From Guadua angustifolia (taxonomy: Eukaryota; Streptophyta; Magnoliopsida; Poales; Poaceae), in NCBI GenBank assembly GCA_036346375.1, contig CM070508.1, positions 18,537,852 through 18,601,851 on the forward strand: DNA of 64,000 nucleotides. Reading direction: 5' to 3'. Under the pieces are notes generated by a model. The model was given only the letters and a program-made list of their open reading frames with translations, was not told where the DNA came from and made no database searches. Position numbers and translations under genes: made by a program. Position 1 is the stretch's first letter; each line of letters opens with the position of its first letter. This document shows, piece after piece, positions 33,533 through 44,639 of this stretch.

Positions 33533-35639
33533 ATCCTTAAAATTTTCGTCGGCCAGATAAACTTTCGTCGGCTCTTAATAATACCGACGAAAGTTAATTT
33601 ATTTACGACGGCCAATATCAGCCGACGAAAGTTATTATTTAATTTTCGTCGGTCTAAGCATTGCCCACGAAAATTACTTAAGTTTCGTCGGCTAAATGAA
33701 ACCGACGAAAAAAAACAAGGTTTAGGGTTACGGTGGCGGTCTTATTTTCGTCGGTCGGTTTTGGCCGACGTAAATAATATAATTTTCGGCGGCAAATAGG
33801 AACCCACGAAAATAAACCGCCCGTTAGGGTTACTGTGCGGCTCTTATTTTCGTCGGTTGGTTACAGGCCGACGAAAATTAAATGAGTTATGTTCCGCCCG
33901 GCTCGGCATTTCCACGCATTTTCATCTGGCGCGCTTATCTCCCATGCGCCGCCGCCGCCGCCCAGCGCGCCGCCGCCGCCGCCCCGCCCGCCGCGCCGCC
34001 GCCTTGCCGCCTCGCCGCCGCCGCCGCCATTGCCCCGTTGCGCCTTGCCCGTCGCCCTGTTCCTTCGCCGCCGCCGCCTCCGACGCGTGCCGGCGCCTCG
34101 CATGCCGCTCCCGCCGCCTGCGCCCTCATGGCCGCCCCGACGCCGTTGTCCTGCGCCTCACGCCGCCGTCGTCCCCGACCACCCACGCGCCGTCACCCCC
34201 ACGGCCGCCCACCGCCGCCTGGCTCGTCAAACACGTCGTTCGTTCGGTGATTCCCCCACCTCTGCCATCATCATTTAGTATCTTTGAGATTCACAATATT
34301 CATGGTTAGAGAGACATAGATCTTGATTACACGAGTTGTGATTGATTTCAAGAGGTTGCAAACTAAGTTGGTAAACATTTCGTAGTCATTCACTTAACAA
34401 GATTGTATAGAAAGTTAGAAACATGTGGGTTCCAAAAGAGATGAGTTCAAAATTCGAGTTTTGGTTGGTTTGACGTAAAAGATTGTCAATTTCTATTATG
34501 ACACCAGATTTAGATATAAGAGAATCCAAGTTGGCCTTTGGCTTCAAAATAATGACACCAGATTTAGATATAAAAATAGTTAGAGTAAGATTGGTGTGCT
34601 CGTAAACAAAGCAGAATATGGCAAGGAGTGTCCAGTGGAAACTAATCTGTGCTAGATCTGGAACTAGCTCGGGCATTCCATCCAGCTAATACATGTGGAG
34701 CATAATTTCTATTTGACCATCCGAATACTCAAGCTCCAACTGCATGATCCACAAGCACGAGATAGTTCATATCTCCCATCTCGCTACATACATTCCTAGA
34801 TTGACTCGCAAAGTCAATGTGTAAGAAATATACAACAATAATAAGGTTCTTTAATCTTCTTTAAAAACACAAAATAAACTAAAATAGTTGAAATAACAGC
34901 AGCAGAAAGCCATTAAAGCATGATGTAACAAAGAATGTTTGTGCTTATATATTGCCTAAGCAGACAAGCATATATAACACTAACTCCATATTATACATCT
35001 GTTGAAAAAGCAAACTGTAAGTGATATGTATTCAAATGTAACAGGTCAAATAGGCCCACTCCTCTAAAAATGACAATAGATAATAGTGGTCAGAACAATC
35101 CAATTATGTGAGGAAGTTTTTTCCATCCATTTGAACATGAGAAGGTAACATTGCTAGCATCCCACAGAAAGTTAGCAATGACATGGTCCCAACCTTTCAA
35201 TCATATGTATGGTATAAGTACTTTCCTTATACATAAAAGCTTGTCTGTTGTTCTAGTGTGAACCACGGTTGTTGAAGCATATATAGCTGGGTAGTGTGAA
35301 CCACGGTTGTTGAACCAGGAAAAACCGACGAAAATTAACCTTATTAATTTTCGTGGGCCAAGAAAACCGACGAAAATTGATTATTTCTCGTCGGCCCTCG
35401 TGGCCGACGAAAATTATGGCTTTTCCGCATTAACTTTCGTCGGCACGTTTCTGGCCGACGAAAATAGAGAACTTTAAATCGGTCACCGATTTAAACTTAA
35501 TCTAACTTTCGCCTTATATCTCGATAATTGTGAACCGACGAAAATAAGGATATTGCCGTCGAAAATTAACATTTTCGTCGGTAATGGCTTTATTTTCGTG
35601 GGCTTCTGGCCCACGAAAATTTCCAGGATTGCTGTAGTG
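33533..35639. mobile_element. Non-autonomous CACTA element (2.1 kb)
   Basis: Terminal repeats CACTACAGGAATCC and GGATTGCTGTAGTG (two mismatches), flanked by ATG (33530-33532 and 35640-35642). Subterminal regions carry many TTTTCGTCGG/CCGACGAAA units in both orientations (33540-33880 and 35320-35630). The interior has a CCG-repeat-rich block (33945-34230) whose open frames are compositional. No transposase. Confidence 0.9.
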
Positions 35640-35642
35640 ATG

Positions 35643-38064
35643 CATGCGTCCTCGATCCGAAGGGCACGAATTTTGTGCTGCATCTCGCAAAGATGTCACG
35701 CACCAGCTGCTAGTCGTGCGGATCGATCGACAAGAGCTAGTAAAAGCTTACTGCTGATCATGGCCTGCTCTGACACGTGCCGCTGTCCCTTAATTTGCGT
35801 CATCACATCTACATGGCTTGAAGTACTTGGATCCTGAAACAGCACTTTCTTAAAATATCTTTCCTTTAACTCGATCCATCCCAGAAGTCTAGACAGAGAT
35901 AGACCGAACATGCATGGTCATATTCCGTCTTTAATTGTGCTACAAGCACATAGGAGTATAGGAGTGGTGAATCTAAGATAAAAATAGAGGAATCTAAGAT
36001 AATAAAGTGAATAATCAAAATATAACAAATGTGGTACCTTGCTAACGGATAGAATAACATAAATATGTGAGGATGGATCATCGACTATTCGACTTGTAGA
36101 TAAAAATATAAAACTTCATGATAAAAATTCAATTTGTAAATACTTATAAAAATAGAAATTGAAATAAAATTTACGAAGGCACTAGTACTGACTACTGAGC
36201 CATGTTGCTCTCATTGGTTTGTGGGTTACTAATACTTACACTTCGTCGGAAAAAATTGTGCAATGTTTGATTCTTCAGTTTTGCAACTTAGTTTATTGTA
36301 ATCAAACAAATTGAATCAGAGGGACTCAACCACTCAAGGAGAGACAAAAAGAATCAATATATTATCAGTATCAGAAAGTGCTAAAGAGGGGCATTGTCGT
36401 ATTGAGGTAATTTAATTACATATCTAGCGGCCACGGAGCATCAGTATTCAAGCATCACTACATCAGTATTCTTCACTTGTCGATTCGTCCAAGGCTCCTC
36501 CAAGCTCTAGTACTCCTCCATGGGACCATGGCTCCCTCCACCTACTAGAACTCGGCGTCGGCTACTCCTCTGGGCGATTAGGCTTTGGTGTTTCGTTCAT
36601 CTCAGGCTCTGGCCTCTGAGCTCCTCCTTTGGCAATTCGTTCGTCCCAGGCCCCGGCCTTCGAGTAATGCGTCATCCGACGGTCCAAGGCTCCTCCAGGC
36701 TCCAGTCCGCGGTCCTTGTCTAGCGATTCGACCGACGCCTGACGGTCTAGGATTCCCCACCCAGTCGCCCACGCCATGTGCCTGCATGACACACGGCCTC
36801 CCTTGCTCGCAGTCCCCTGGACAATGCTCGCCTTCTCGGCTGCTCGCTTGCCTCGGCACGGCCGGCACCCCGCCCTCGACTCCGACTCCGTCTCCGTTGG
36901 TGCTGCAGCAACCTGTAGCGAGTCGGCCACCCAGGCGCGGGCCCATGCATCTCTCCCATGCGGTGCGGAGCGGAATCGACCGAAGGTCCAAAGCGATTGT
37001 TCTCCACTTCTCCTCTCCCGTGCGGCAGTGGCGCTACAGAGGAGCAAGTCCGAGTACAAGAGCCACTATACTAGGTGAAATACCTTGAAACTAATCCCAT
37101 TAGCCCATGTAGTATTAGTACCTTAGTAAGCCCACCAGCCGAGTTTTGCTTTCTTCTTCTTTCTAACTCCTGCCGCCGATATGTCTTTTGCGCATGGGGG
37201 ATACGAGCATACAGCCATACGGGGACCCCGGGGGTTCTGCCGGTGGCTAGAGGTGGGGCTAGCATCTCAGCCAGCCCCAACAGTAGATCCGCCACTGGAG
37301 TATATGGTTCATGAATAAGTAAGACACTCATGTCGCCCGTTGGATTCCGCCTAGACGGTTAATTCGGATCAGGGCATGAGTGCTGGACTTCCAGGTCGTC
37401 GTCACGTAGCACTTCACGATATTTCTTGGGCCTTTTTCCCCTATCGATCTCTGTATATATACATCGCAACCATATCCTGAGCTTGACCCAACATTCCGAA
37501 AAAAAGGACCAAATGGCACCTACATGTCCTCGACGCCGCTTTTACCTAAAGCAGGTGATCCGGTCGTGATTCTTGCACTTCAATTTCGACGACCCAATTA
37601 TTTTGCCTGATCAAAGGACGCAGGGGAGAATCAATCGGAACACCATGCAGGCATTACGTACTACGTTTTTACCTCAACGTTACTTGCACACGAATCTTAA
37701 TGATAAGGCTTCTTGGTGGACCGTCCTTCCGTGCCTGGCCAGCTACACACGTACGTACGTGAACACTACGCGATGGATCCTCACCTCACCTGCGCATGGG
37801 CGGACACGCACCAGCCGAGGGGTACTGCGAGGAATGACATGAGCCCGCCCGGGCGCGAGCTATAGCTAGCTAGCCACACCGCGGAGTGCGTCGGAGCGCG
37901 TCCCCGGGAGCCGGCCGGATTAATGGCGGGACGACGGACGGCGCGCGCAGCGGGTCTCGTTCTGCGCGCGGCTATTTATTGCTTGGGCTCACATTTCTGG
38001 TACGCCGGCGGGGCCCGGTCGATCAACCGCCCAGCAACCTCTGCACTGCACATATATCTCTCGC
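35643..38064. other. Intergenic, possible hAT end, no gene supported
   Basis: A GC-rich block at 36490-37080 has overlapping frames on both strands with no known family. A hAT-like terminus GGATCCGCCACTG-type phrase ends near 37297, but I found no partner with a matching 8-bp duplication. The rest is ordinary sequence. Confidence 0.4.
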
Positions 38065-38747
38065 GCATAGGCAGAGCTGTCAGTGGGGTTGGATGGAGCT
38101 GGAGCCCACTCCGTTAACCTAGTAAAAGATTTTTGAGATGTATTGTTTGTCTAGATCCGAGAGATTCATTTGCAAATTTTAATCGTGGCAAACTTATGCG
38201 ACTTTCAGAAATATATTTTGATGATTTTTCGGTATATGACCATGTTGTTTTGGAAGAACAACTTCACTTATTTGTTGATGACATAAGAAGAGAATCAAGA
38301 GATGAATTTCAAAGTAATGATGATCTTGCTATCTTCGTTGTATCCATTGGTCTATAGACTGATTGAATTGGCACTAATTTTACCTGTGGGGACAGATACA
38401 GTTGGAAAGGCTTTCTTGACAAGATTATTAAGACAGATTTGCGCAATAAGATAAGTGATGACTGGTTAAATGATTTTATGGTATGCTAAATTAAACGAGA
38501 CATGTTTGCAAAGATAGACATGAAAGATATCTTACAACGTTTTCAGAACATAAAAACTCGTAAATATCAATTGTCGACTCTTTTAAAGTAATGAATGGTA
38601 CGTTTTTCTCCTTTCATAGTTACATAGTTATATTGCATACAATTTAAATTTTAACTATTTTATAATATATCGATAGTTTTAGTAGTTGATTTTAGATGTC
38701 TTTTTTTTTAAGATTTTCTGTTTAAAATTTTCTGACTCCGCCGCTAG
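38065..38747 (+). mobile_element. hAT relic with C-terminal transposase fragment
   Basis: Left end GCATAGGCAGAG and right end CTCCGCCGCTAG resemble degraded CAGNGGCGGAG termini. The flanks TCTCTCGC (38057-38064) and TCTCCTGC (38748-38755) agree at 6 of 8. The left subterminal GGGGTTGG...GGAGCCCAC phrase is shared with the hAT at 4430-5014. Confidence 0.55.
38125..38590 (+). pseudogene. hAT transposase C-terminal dimerisation region (relic)
   Basis: The plus strand encodes CLDPRDSFANFNRGKLMRLS and a DDFSVYDHVVLEEQLHLFV stretch. After a frame change it encodes PLVYRLIELALILPVGT and IIKTDLRNKISDDWLNDFM. These follow the order of the hAT C-terminal dimerisation domain in plant TTF/zinc-finger MYM-type transposase genes. 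It has in-frame stops and frameshifts near 38355 and 38430. The N-terminal zinc finger and the catalytic part are absent, so it cannot act. Confidence 0.75.
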
Positions 38748-38755
38748 TCTCCTGC

Positions 38756-39240
38756 CGATGGATAGATCGGTCGCTCTCGACCGGCCGCGGTCGGACCACG
38801 TACGGGCGCTGATCCACCGGCCGCCCCGGGCGGGCCAGGCCACCATCAGCTGCCTATACATGCCCCTGGACCGCCCTACACATTCGCGAGATAGTACTAC
38901 CAGTACTGCCACCTTAAGCTCTTTTAGCTCCTTAATTCCCCCTGCTAGCTAGCTGCTGGTGAATATATGAGTGCATGGTAAAACCGCCAATAAAACAAGT
39001 ATAAAGCACCACGCAATGAGCTTAGCTGAAACGATGGCATCGTCGAGCAGCCTGTTGCTACCTAGTAGCTACAACGGTTCAGATCGATAGGGAGCTAGCT
39101 AGCTAGCAGGTACGGTACAGCAGCTTGCATTGCTTGGACTACCACAGTAACTGACGTGGAAAGGCTAAACTAAACCGGCCGGGCTATGGATCGATGGATG
39201 AGGCACTTGACAAACAAACATGCATCATGCATGTATGCAC
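38756..39240. other. Intergenic, nothing recognised
   Basis: No coding frame or paired termini seen. Confidence 0.4.
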
Positions 39241-40762
39241 CACTGCTACACATTATACTATTGCAGTCGGTTCGAAACCATTATCATATCCGGTTTTTTG
39301 AACCGTCTATGATTGTTGGCGTATTCCACCTGACAGGACCCCGTCAACGAACAGGGTTGACTACTCCCAGGATGGAAGGTATGGTTCGGTAGAGGGCGTC
39401 TTCGTGGCTGGAAACCCTAATAGCTCTCTACGATGAATCCTGGGGATCAGCAGATCAATGGATACAGTGATGTACCCAGGTTCAGGCCCCCAACGTGGGA
39501 AATAGCCCTACGTCCTTCTAAGTCTTTGTTGAGGAAATGTGAAGGCGATTACAACGGTTCTCTTCTGGTGTGCTTCGACCTCTATGTCTCCTATGTGTCG
39601 CTTCTGTCTCTTAGGTCCCCCTTCTCCATGCACTAAGGCGCCCTTATATAGATGGGCCGGCCCAGGCAGGTGAAAGGATGACGCTATACTGATTTACGAC
39701 TCATTAATTACACCCATCATTCGAGCCTTATCTCACTGACCCATAACTCATTTATTACGCCTGTCAGTGTAGCCTTGTCCTTCAAGCCCCATTTAATGTC
39801 AAGGGTTTCGCCCCGATTCGCCCGGAATATGACACTCCTGCGACGGGTTTGCATACTTCATAATTCAAGTGGTGATTGATAGAAGGTCCTATGAAACCAC
39901 AAACAGATTGCTGATAACAAGAATACAAAGTTATACCCACATGTTAAGAACAAAAAGAGTAGTAAAAAATAGAGTTCAGAGAGTTTCCACAATCCTGTAG
40001 CATGTACATCTCATTCAAATCATACCTTGAATCAAGAACTATTGTGAGACTTACAAGTAATGTGACTATGAGATTGAATATGTAGGTCAAAGCTCCTCTA
40101 TGGGTGGATCTGAGCTACAGGAGGTACCAATAGGGAGGAGGAGGAGGAGGCAGCCAATGGGGAGGAGGAGTAGGTTGCTGACGGAGGAGTTCGCGCGCGC
40201 TAGGGAGGAGGAGGAGGTGGTGGCCATCGTCACCCTCACGGATGCCGGGGACGAGGTGTTCACGGACGGAGGAGTTCGCTTGCGTGCTGGGTAGGAGGAG
40301 GAGGTGGCTGTCGTCGCCCTCACGGATGACGGGGAGGAGGTGCTCACAGATGGAGGAGTTCACGCGCACGTCGGGGAGGAGAAGGTGGCCGTCGTCGCCC
40401 TCACATATGCTAGGGGGCTAGGGTTTGTGGGAGACAAAACGTATTGGTCGATCTGCGCTACGAATCTCTATCGGCATGGTTATATAAGGTTCTGAGGTTA
40501 TATCACAGATGGTTCTTATTTAAAACCGTCTGTGATATTAAATGATCACAGACGGTTTGCATTTAAAACTATCTGTGATATGATCACAAACAGTTTTTAA
40601 CTTAAACCGTATGTGATATGACTGGCGATTCATGAAGAGAACAGTCTGTGATTGTCTCGATGATGGTTTCATTATAGAACCGTCAGTGATGTTCTTTATC
40701 ATAGATGATTTTACCCAATCATCTGTGCTGATACGTCTAATATAAACTTTTCCGTAGTAATG
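39241..40762. mobile_element. Non-autonomous CACTA element with LTR fragment inside
   Basis: Starts CACTGCTACA and ends CCGTAGTAATG, with CAC at 39238-39240 and 40763-40765. Subterminal AACCGTCTGTGAT-type units lie at 39265-39315 and 40500-40730, the same motif family as the large CACTA at 43400-55158. A GGAGGAGG-rich block (40120-40430) precedes TATATAAGG at 40480. Confidence 0.7.
39331..39834 (-). mobile_element. Tat-lineage LTR fragment
   Basis: On the minus strand it runs TGTCATATTCCGGGCG, a CTATATAAGGG TATA-like box, ACAAAGACTTAG...GGACGTAGGGCTAT, GACGCCCTCTACCGAACC. The order and wording match the LTR at 57692-58789 from about 58297 onward. It is therefore the right part of the same LTR family, truncated. 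Flanking 5-mers (CCACC/CTCCT) do not match, so it is not a clean solo LTR. Confidence 0.7.
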
Positions 40763-40765
40763 CAC

Positions 40766-43399
40766 GGCCAATGATGCGAGGAGGCTAGCTAGGAGGACTA
40801 GAGCCCTTGGCCCGACTGACAAAATCAATGTTACACAGCGTACAACATGTCTGGGAATTAAGCCATGTCATGGAAGGGAATTAAATTGGCTGCAGCTAGC
40901 GGGCAGGCGACCGATATATGCAGCAGGGTGTGTCCAGGCAAGCAAGTAAAATTGCAAGAGACGATCGTCAAAGATAGCACGTACGTTTCGGTACCACAGC
41001 GCGCACCCTGCTGCTGCTGCCTGTGCCTGATGTATTCTGAAATGCTCATCTCATCATGTGGAAATTGGAGGGGATTTATTGCCAAGGTAAGTATTTTGGC
41101 AGCCCTGCCTGCCTGCCTGCCTCTGCCTCAGCCTGCGATAGCTCCTCACGCCTCAGATCCGTGGGCCGAGCTCTCATTGAATTAGAGATCGAGCAAATTC
41201 AATTGGGGTTGGATCCTGGCCATTTATTTAAGATCCAATGATTGGATGGAGCTTACTTATATCTTGAGTATTAATCACGGAATAATGCACGAGCTTGTGT
41301 TAATAACTCGACAGAAAGGCTATAAAAAGGGCCTGTATGCGGTTGCTGATCGAGCTCTGCTTTGGAATCGAGTTAGTTATAACAACTTTCGACTAAATCT
41401 ATTAAAATTATTTTTTGTTATTGCTTGAAATAAGCTAATTAGTTACATTAATTACTATAACTAGAAGTAAGAAAAATACAACTGGAAAAACATGCAAACT
41501 CTGCTTAATGAACTACAGTAGAGACTACATGTATTTTGAAATGTCAATTAAAACAAATGATTTTTCGCAGTTTTCAATGCAAGACTTAGATTATGGATTT
41601 TATAATACTATATGGTAAAAATAGAAAAATTTATATATTATAAAAGTACTATAAGGAAAATCTAATGACATTGTATAATTTTACGGGTATTGATGATAGA
41701 AGTTCCAAAATTTTGACCGCACAGATTATTAAATACCGGAGTTTCAGATGATGAATGTTCTTCCTATTTTCGACAATATGAGCTATATTTTTTTTATACA
41801 CATGTAGTTACGTCAACCATAGAGTATGGATTAAATCCCAATATAATCTACAGAGGGTCCATATCAAAATGTAACAAAACATTGTTAATTATTACTCACT
41901 ACTGACAACTACAAGCAATCGGTATATTTCTATATAGTTTACGGCATGGTTAATTTGTCAAGTTTGTGTTAAAACATAATTAGAAATTTCAAATTAACCT
42001 TGTCATGATGAGAGTGCCCACGCAATGTGTGTTGTGACCATCATGGTATTGAATGTGAGCAGTGGTGAGAAAAGGACAGAGCGGCCTCAATCATGTATAT
42101 TCTTGCTACATGCATTATAAATGATAGTATATTGTATTTTTAGGCTGGTGCTTTTTTATTAGCATGTGCAGTTGAAGTCATATAGGGAATAGAGAGGGCT
42201 AGCTACGAGTCTTGAGGTGCTGGTGAAGAGGAGAAGATTAGTAGTAGAGACTATGGAGAGAATTAGCTAGGGGCTTGGCATGCAAGGGTGGTTGTCGTTA
42301 GGATATGCTTTGAATCTTCTATTAAGTACAAGAACATATCACCACTTGATTTAGTCATTTTTCCTTATGTATTCAAATTGAACCATATTCTCCCTACTCC
42401 CTAGAATAACATATATTAACCATCTGATTTGATTTTTGAAATAGGCAGCTAATGCATTTATTATTTTGAGAATATTAAAACTAGGGTATATATAAGGCCA
42501 GAGCTAACCCATTAACTGCAGATTACAAATTCCTACATTAATAAGAAAAAATATATAAATCAATAATATATTGCTAGCTAGTCGAATAAAATTACATAAT
42601 AGAATTTTATAGCCAATCCGTATAGGGGTATTAATGCATACATTATAGTAGATACTTTTTTTTTTTTGCGAAGAGCATCATAGTAGATACTTTGCTGTGT
42701 AATTACGCACTATTTTCAACAATTCTTCACAAAATAAGAAAAATACAACTCGAACCAAAATTATAATAAATAATAGCCATTAGGTTTTTTGTTCATTATT
42801 TTTAAGTCAAGAAAATAAATTATATTGGGAGCTTACTATATATAAACGTTAATAAAATGTACACAGAACGTACAAACACTAAACATTAACCCAAAAGGAA
42901 TTTAAATTGACTAAGCTGAAGAACATACCCGAATAATGGAATCATTGATTTGCCGTTGTAAAGATTGTCACTTGAGGATTTGCCATTTGATATTACACAG
43001 GCCTTGGGGCCATATCAGCGAGACAATACAGTGGTAAATCCTCAACGTTATCTGTTACAAAAATTAAACATAACAACTTTTACAATTTTGTTGATGATTT
43101 TTAAATGTAAGGGAGAATGTTTGTTTTCTAGTGGTGCCTCTTTCGCCGTGGCAAATCCTTAAAATCCTCCCCGCCCCCAAAATTATTGTAAACTACTCAT
43201 CATGCTATATCAATTATATTTTTATAGGCTAAATCATTCATACATAACATTAAAATAATTTTGTTAATTATTTTAAAATATTGTAAATTGTTCGGATGTT
43301 ACACTCAGCTAACTGTTTCAGGGGATTGATCATTTGCCCATTTTTCTGGGTGCAATTGATCATTTGTCCTGCAAATCTTCTTGACATGTGGCCATAGAA
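40766..43399. other. AT-rich intergenic, no gene recognised
   Basis: No conserved frame, no tandem array and no paired termini that I could support. A short CCTG repeat is near 41105-41120. Confidence 0.45.
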
Positions 43400-43714
43400 C
43401 ACTACTACAGAGATCATCATCACAGACGGTTGCTCAGAACGTTATCGAGACGGTTTTGTGAACCGTCAAGAATAATAAGACTGTGATGAAGAAGATCATC
43501 GAGACGGTTTTCCACCCGCTCGAGAAAATATATATCACGAGCGGTTATATTTATAAATCGTCGGTGATATTTAATTATCTGACGCGGTTCTCACTTTAAA
43601 CCGCTCGTGATAATTAAATATCACGACGGATTCAAATCATAACCATCGTGATATCTGAACTTATCACGCAGGCGGTTTCAAATAAGAATAAATGCTGTGA
43701 TGACCTTTTTTCCC

Positions 43715-44421
43715 ACACCCCAGAGAACCTCCATTATTTAGGGTATTGTTCAAATTTTCATCAATATTTCTACAACGATATTTATAAGGCACAACCGGTT
43801 ATAGATGTTGTAATTGAATATCTACACTTCCTATATGCATCGGCCAGCGGCTTATCGATCGGGATAGACTTAAAATATAAACATTTGTAGTGCTTTTCTC
43901 CTTCTTATGATAATGTTGATGGAACTCGACTAATAAATCAACCAAGACCCGACGTGACATGGCGAGGTGACGGCAATCACGATCCGCTTGATCGAACCCG
44001 ACACATTGGAGTGTGTGATTTGCTTCATGCCATTCGGTGGCCTTGGCGCAGAGTCACCATCGTGCCACGGTCAGTAGTGCGGACGACATGCTCTTACGCA
44101 GCGTCATCGTCGTGCTACGGTGGGAGAACATGGTACTTTGAAAAAAATTGTAGATGTACTTCATAGATGCGGGTCTTGGTTGATTTATTAGTCGAGTTCC
44201 ATCAACATTATCATAAGAAGGAGAAAAGCGCTACAAATGTTTATATTTTAAGTCTATCCCGACGGACAAACTGCTGCCTCAATGCATATAGGAAGTGTAG
44301 ATATTCAATTACAACATCTATAACTCGGGTCAGGTCTCGTAAATATTAATGCAGAATACCTAAGTAGATGGAAATTTGAACAACAAACCATAAATAATGG
44401 AGGTTTTCTTTGAGGGTGTAG
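43715..44421. repeat. Inverted repeat, ~235-bp arms, 218-bp spacer
   Basis: 43715-43951 and 44170-44421 are reverse complements with long identical runs. One identical run covers about 90 bp around the TATAACATCT... and GGGATAGACTTAAA phrases. A transcript across it could fold into a long hairpin. It lies just inside the left terminal array of the CACTA element. Confidence 0.85.
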
Positions 44422-44639
44422 GAAAAACATCTAGTTCCAACAAGTAAGACATTGTTAAGTTGTTGCATTCAAGATGAGCAAATATGTATTAAGGATAATA
44501 TCATGTGACAATACAATGAATCGTACAAACAAGAATAAGCGCAAGTTTTGACATATTTTCGAATGAATACCATTTGACAATTGTACAACTCCAAAGTTAT
44601 CAGTCGTGGAACACGCTTTTTTATTTATTACTTGGTGAG

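Noticed and set aside
33857..34309. Long Arg/Pro/Ala frames in three phases
   Set aside because: A CCG-repeat tract opens all frames on both strands; inside a CACTA element.
36562..37088. 165- and 167-codon frames on opposite strands
   Set aside because: Mutually overlapping, low-complexity and without any recognised motif; not supported as genes.
37026..37297. Possible hAT element (CAGTGGCG ... CGCCACTG)
   Set aside because: The 8-bp flanks do not match and the interior has no support; only the right end looks convincing.
39331..39834. Clean solo LTR with target duplication
   Set aside because: Flanks CCACC and CTCCT do not match, so it is listed as an LTR fragment only.
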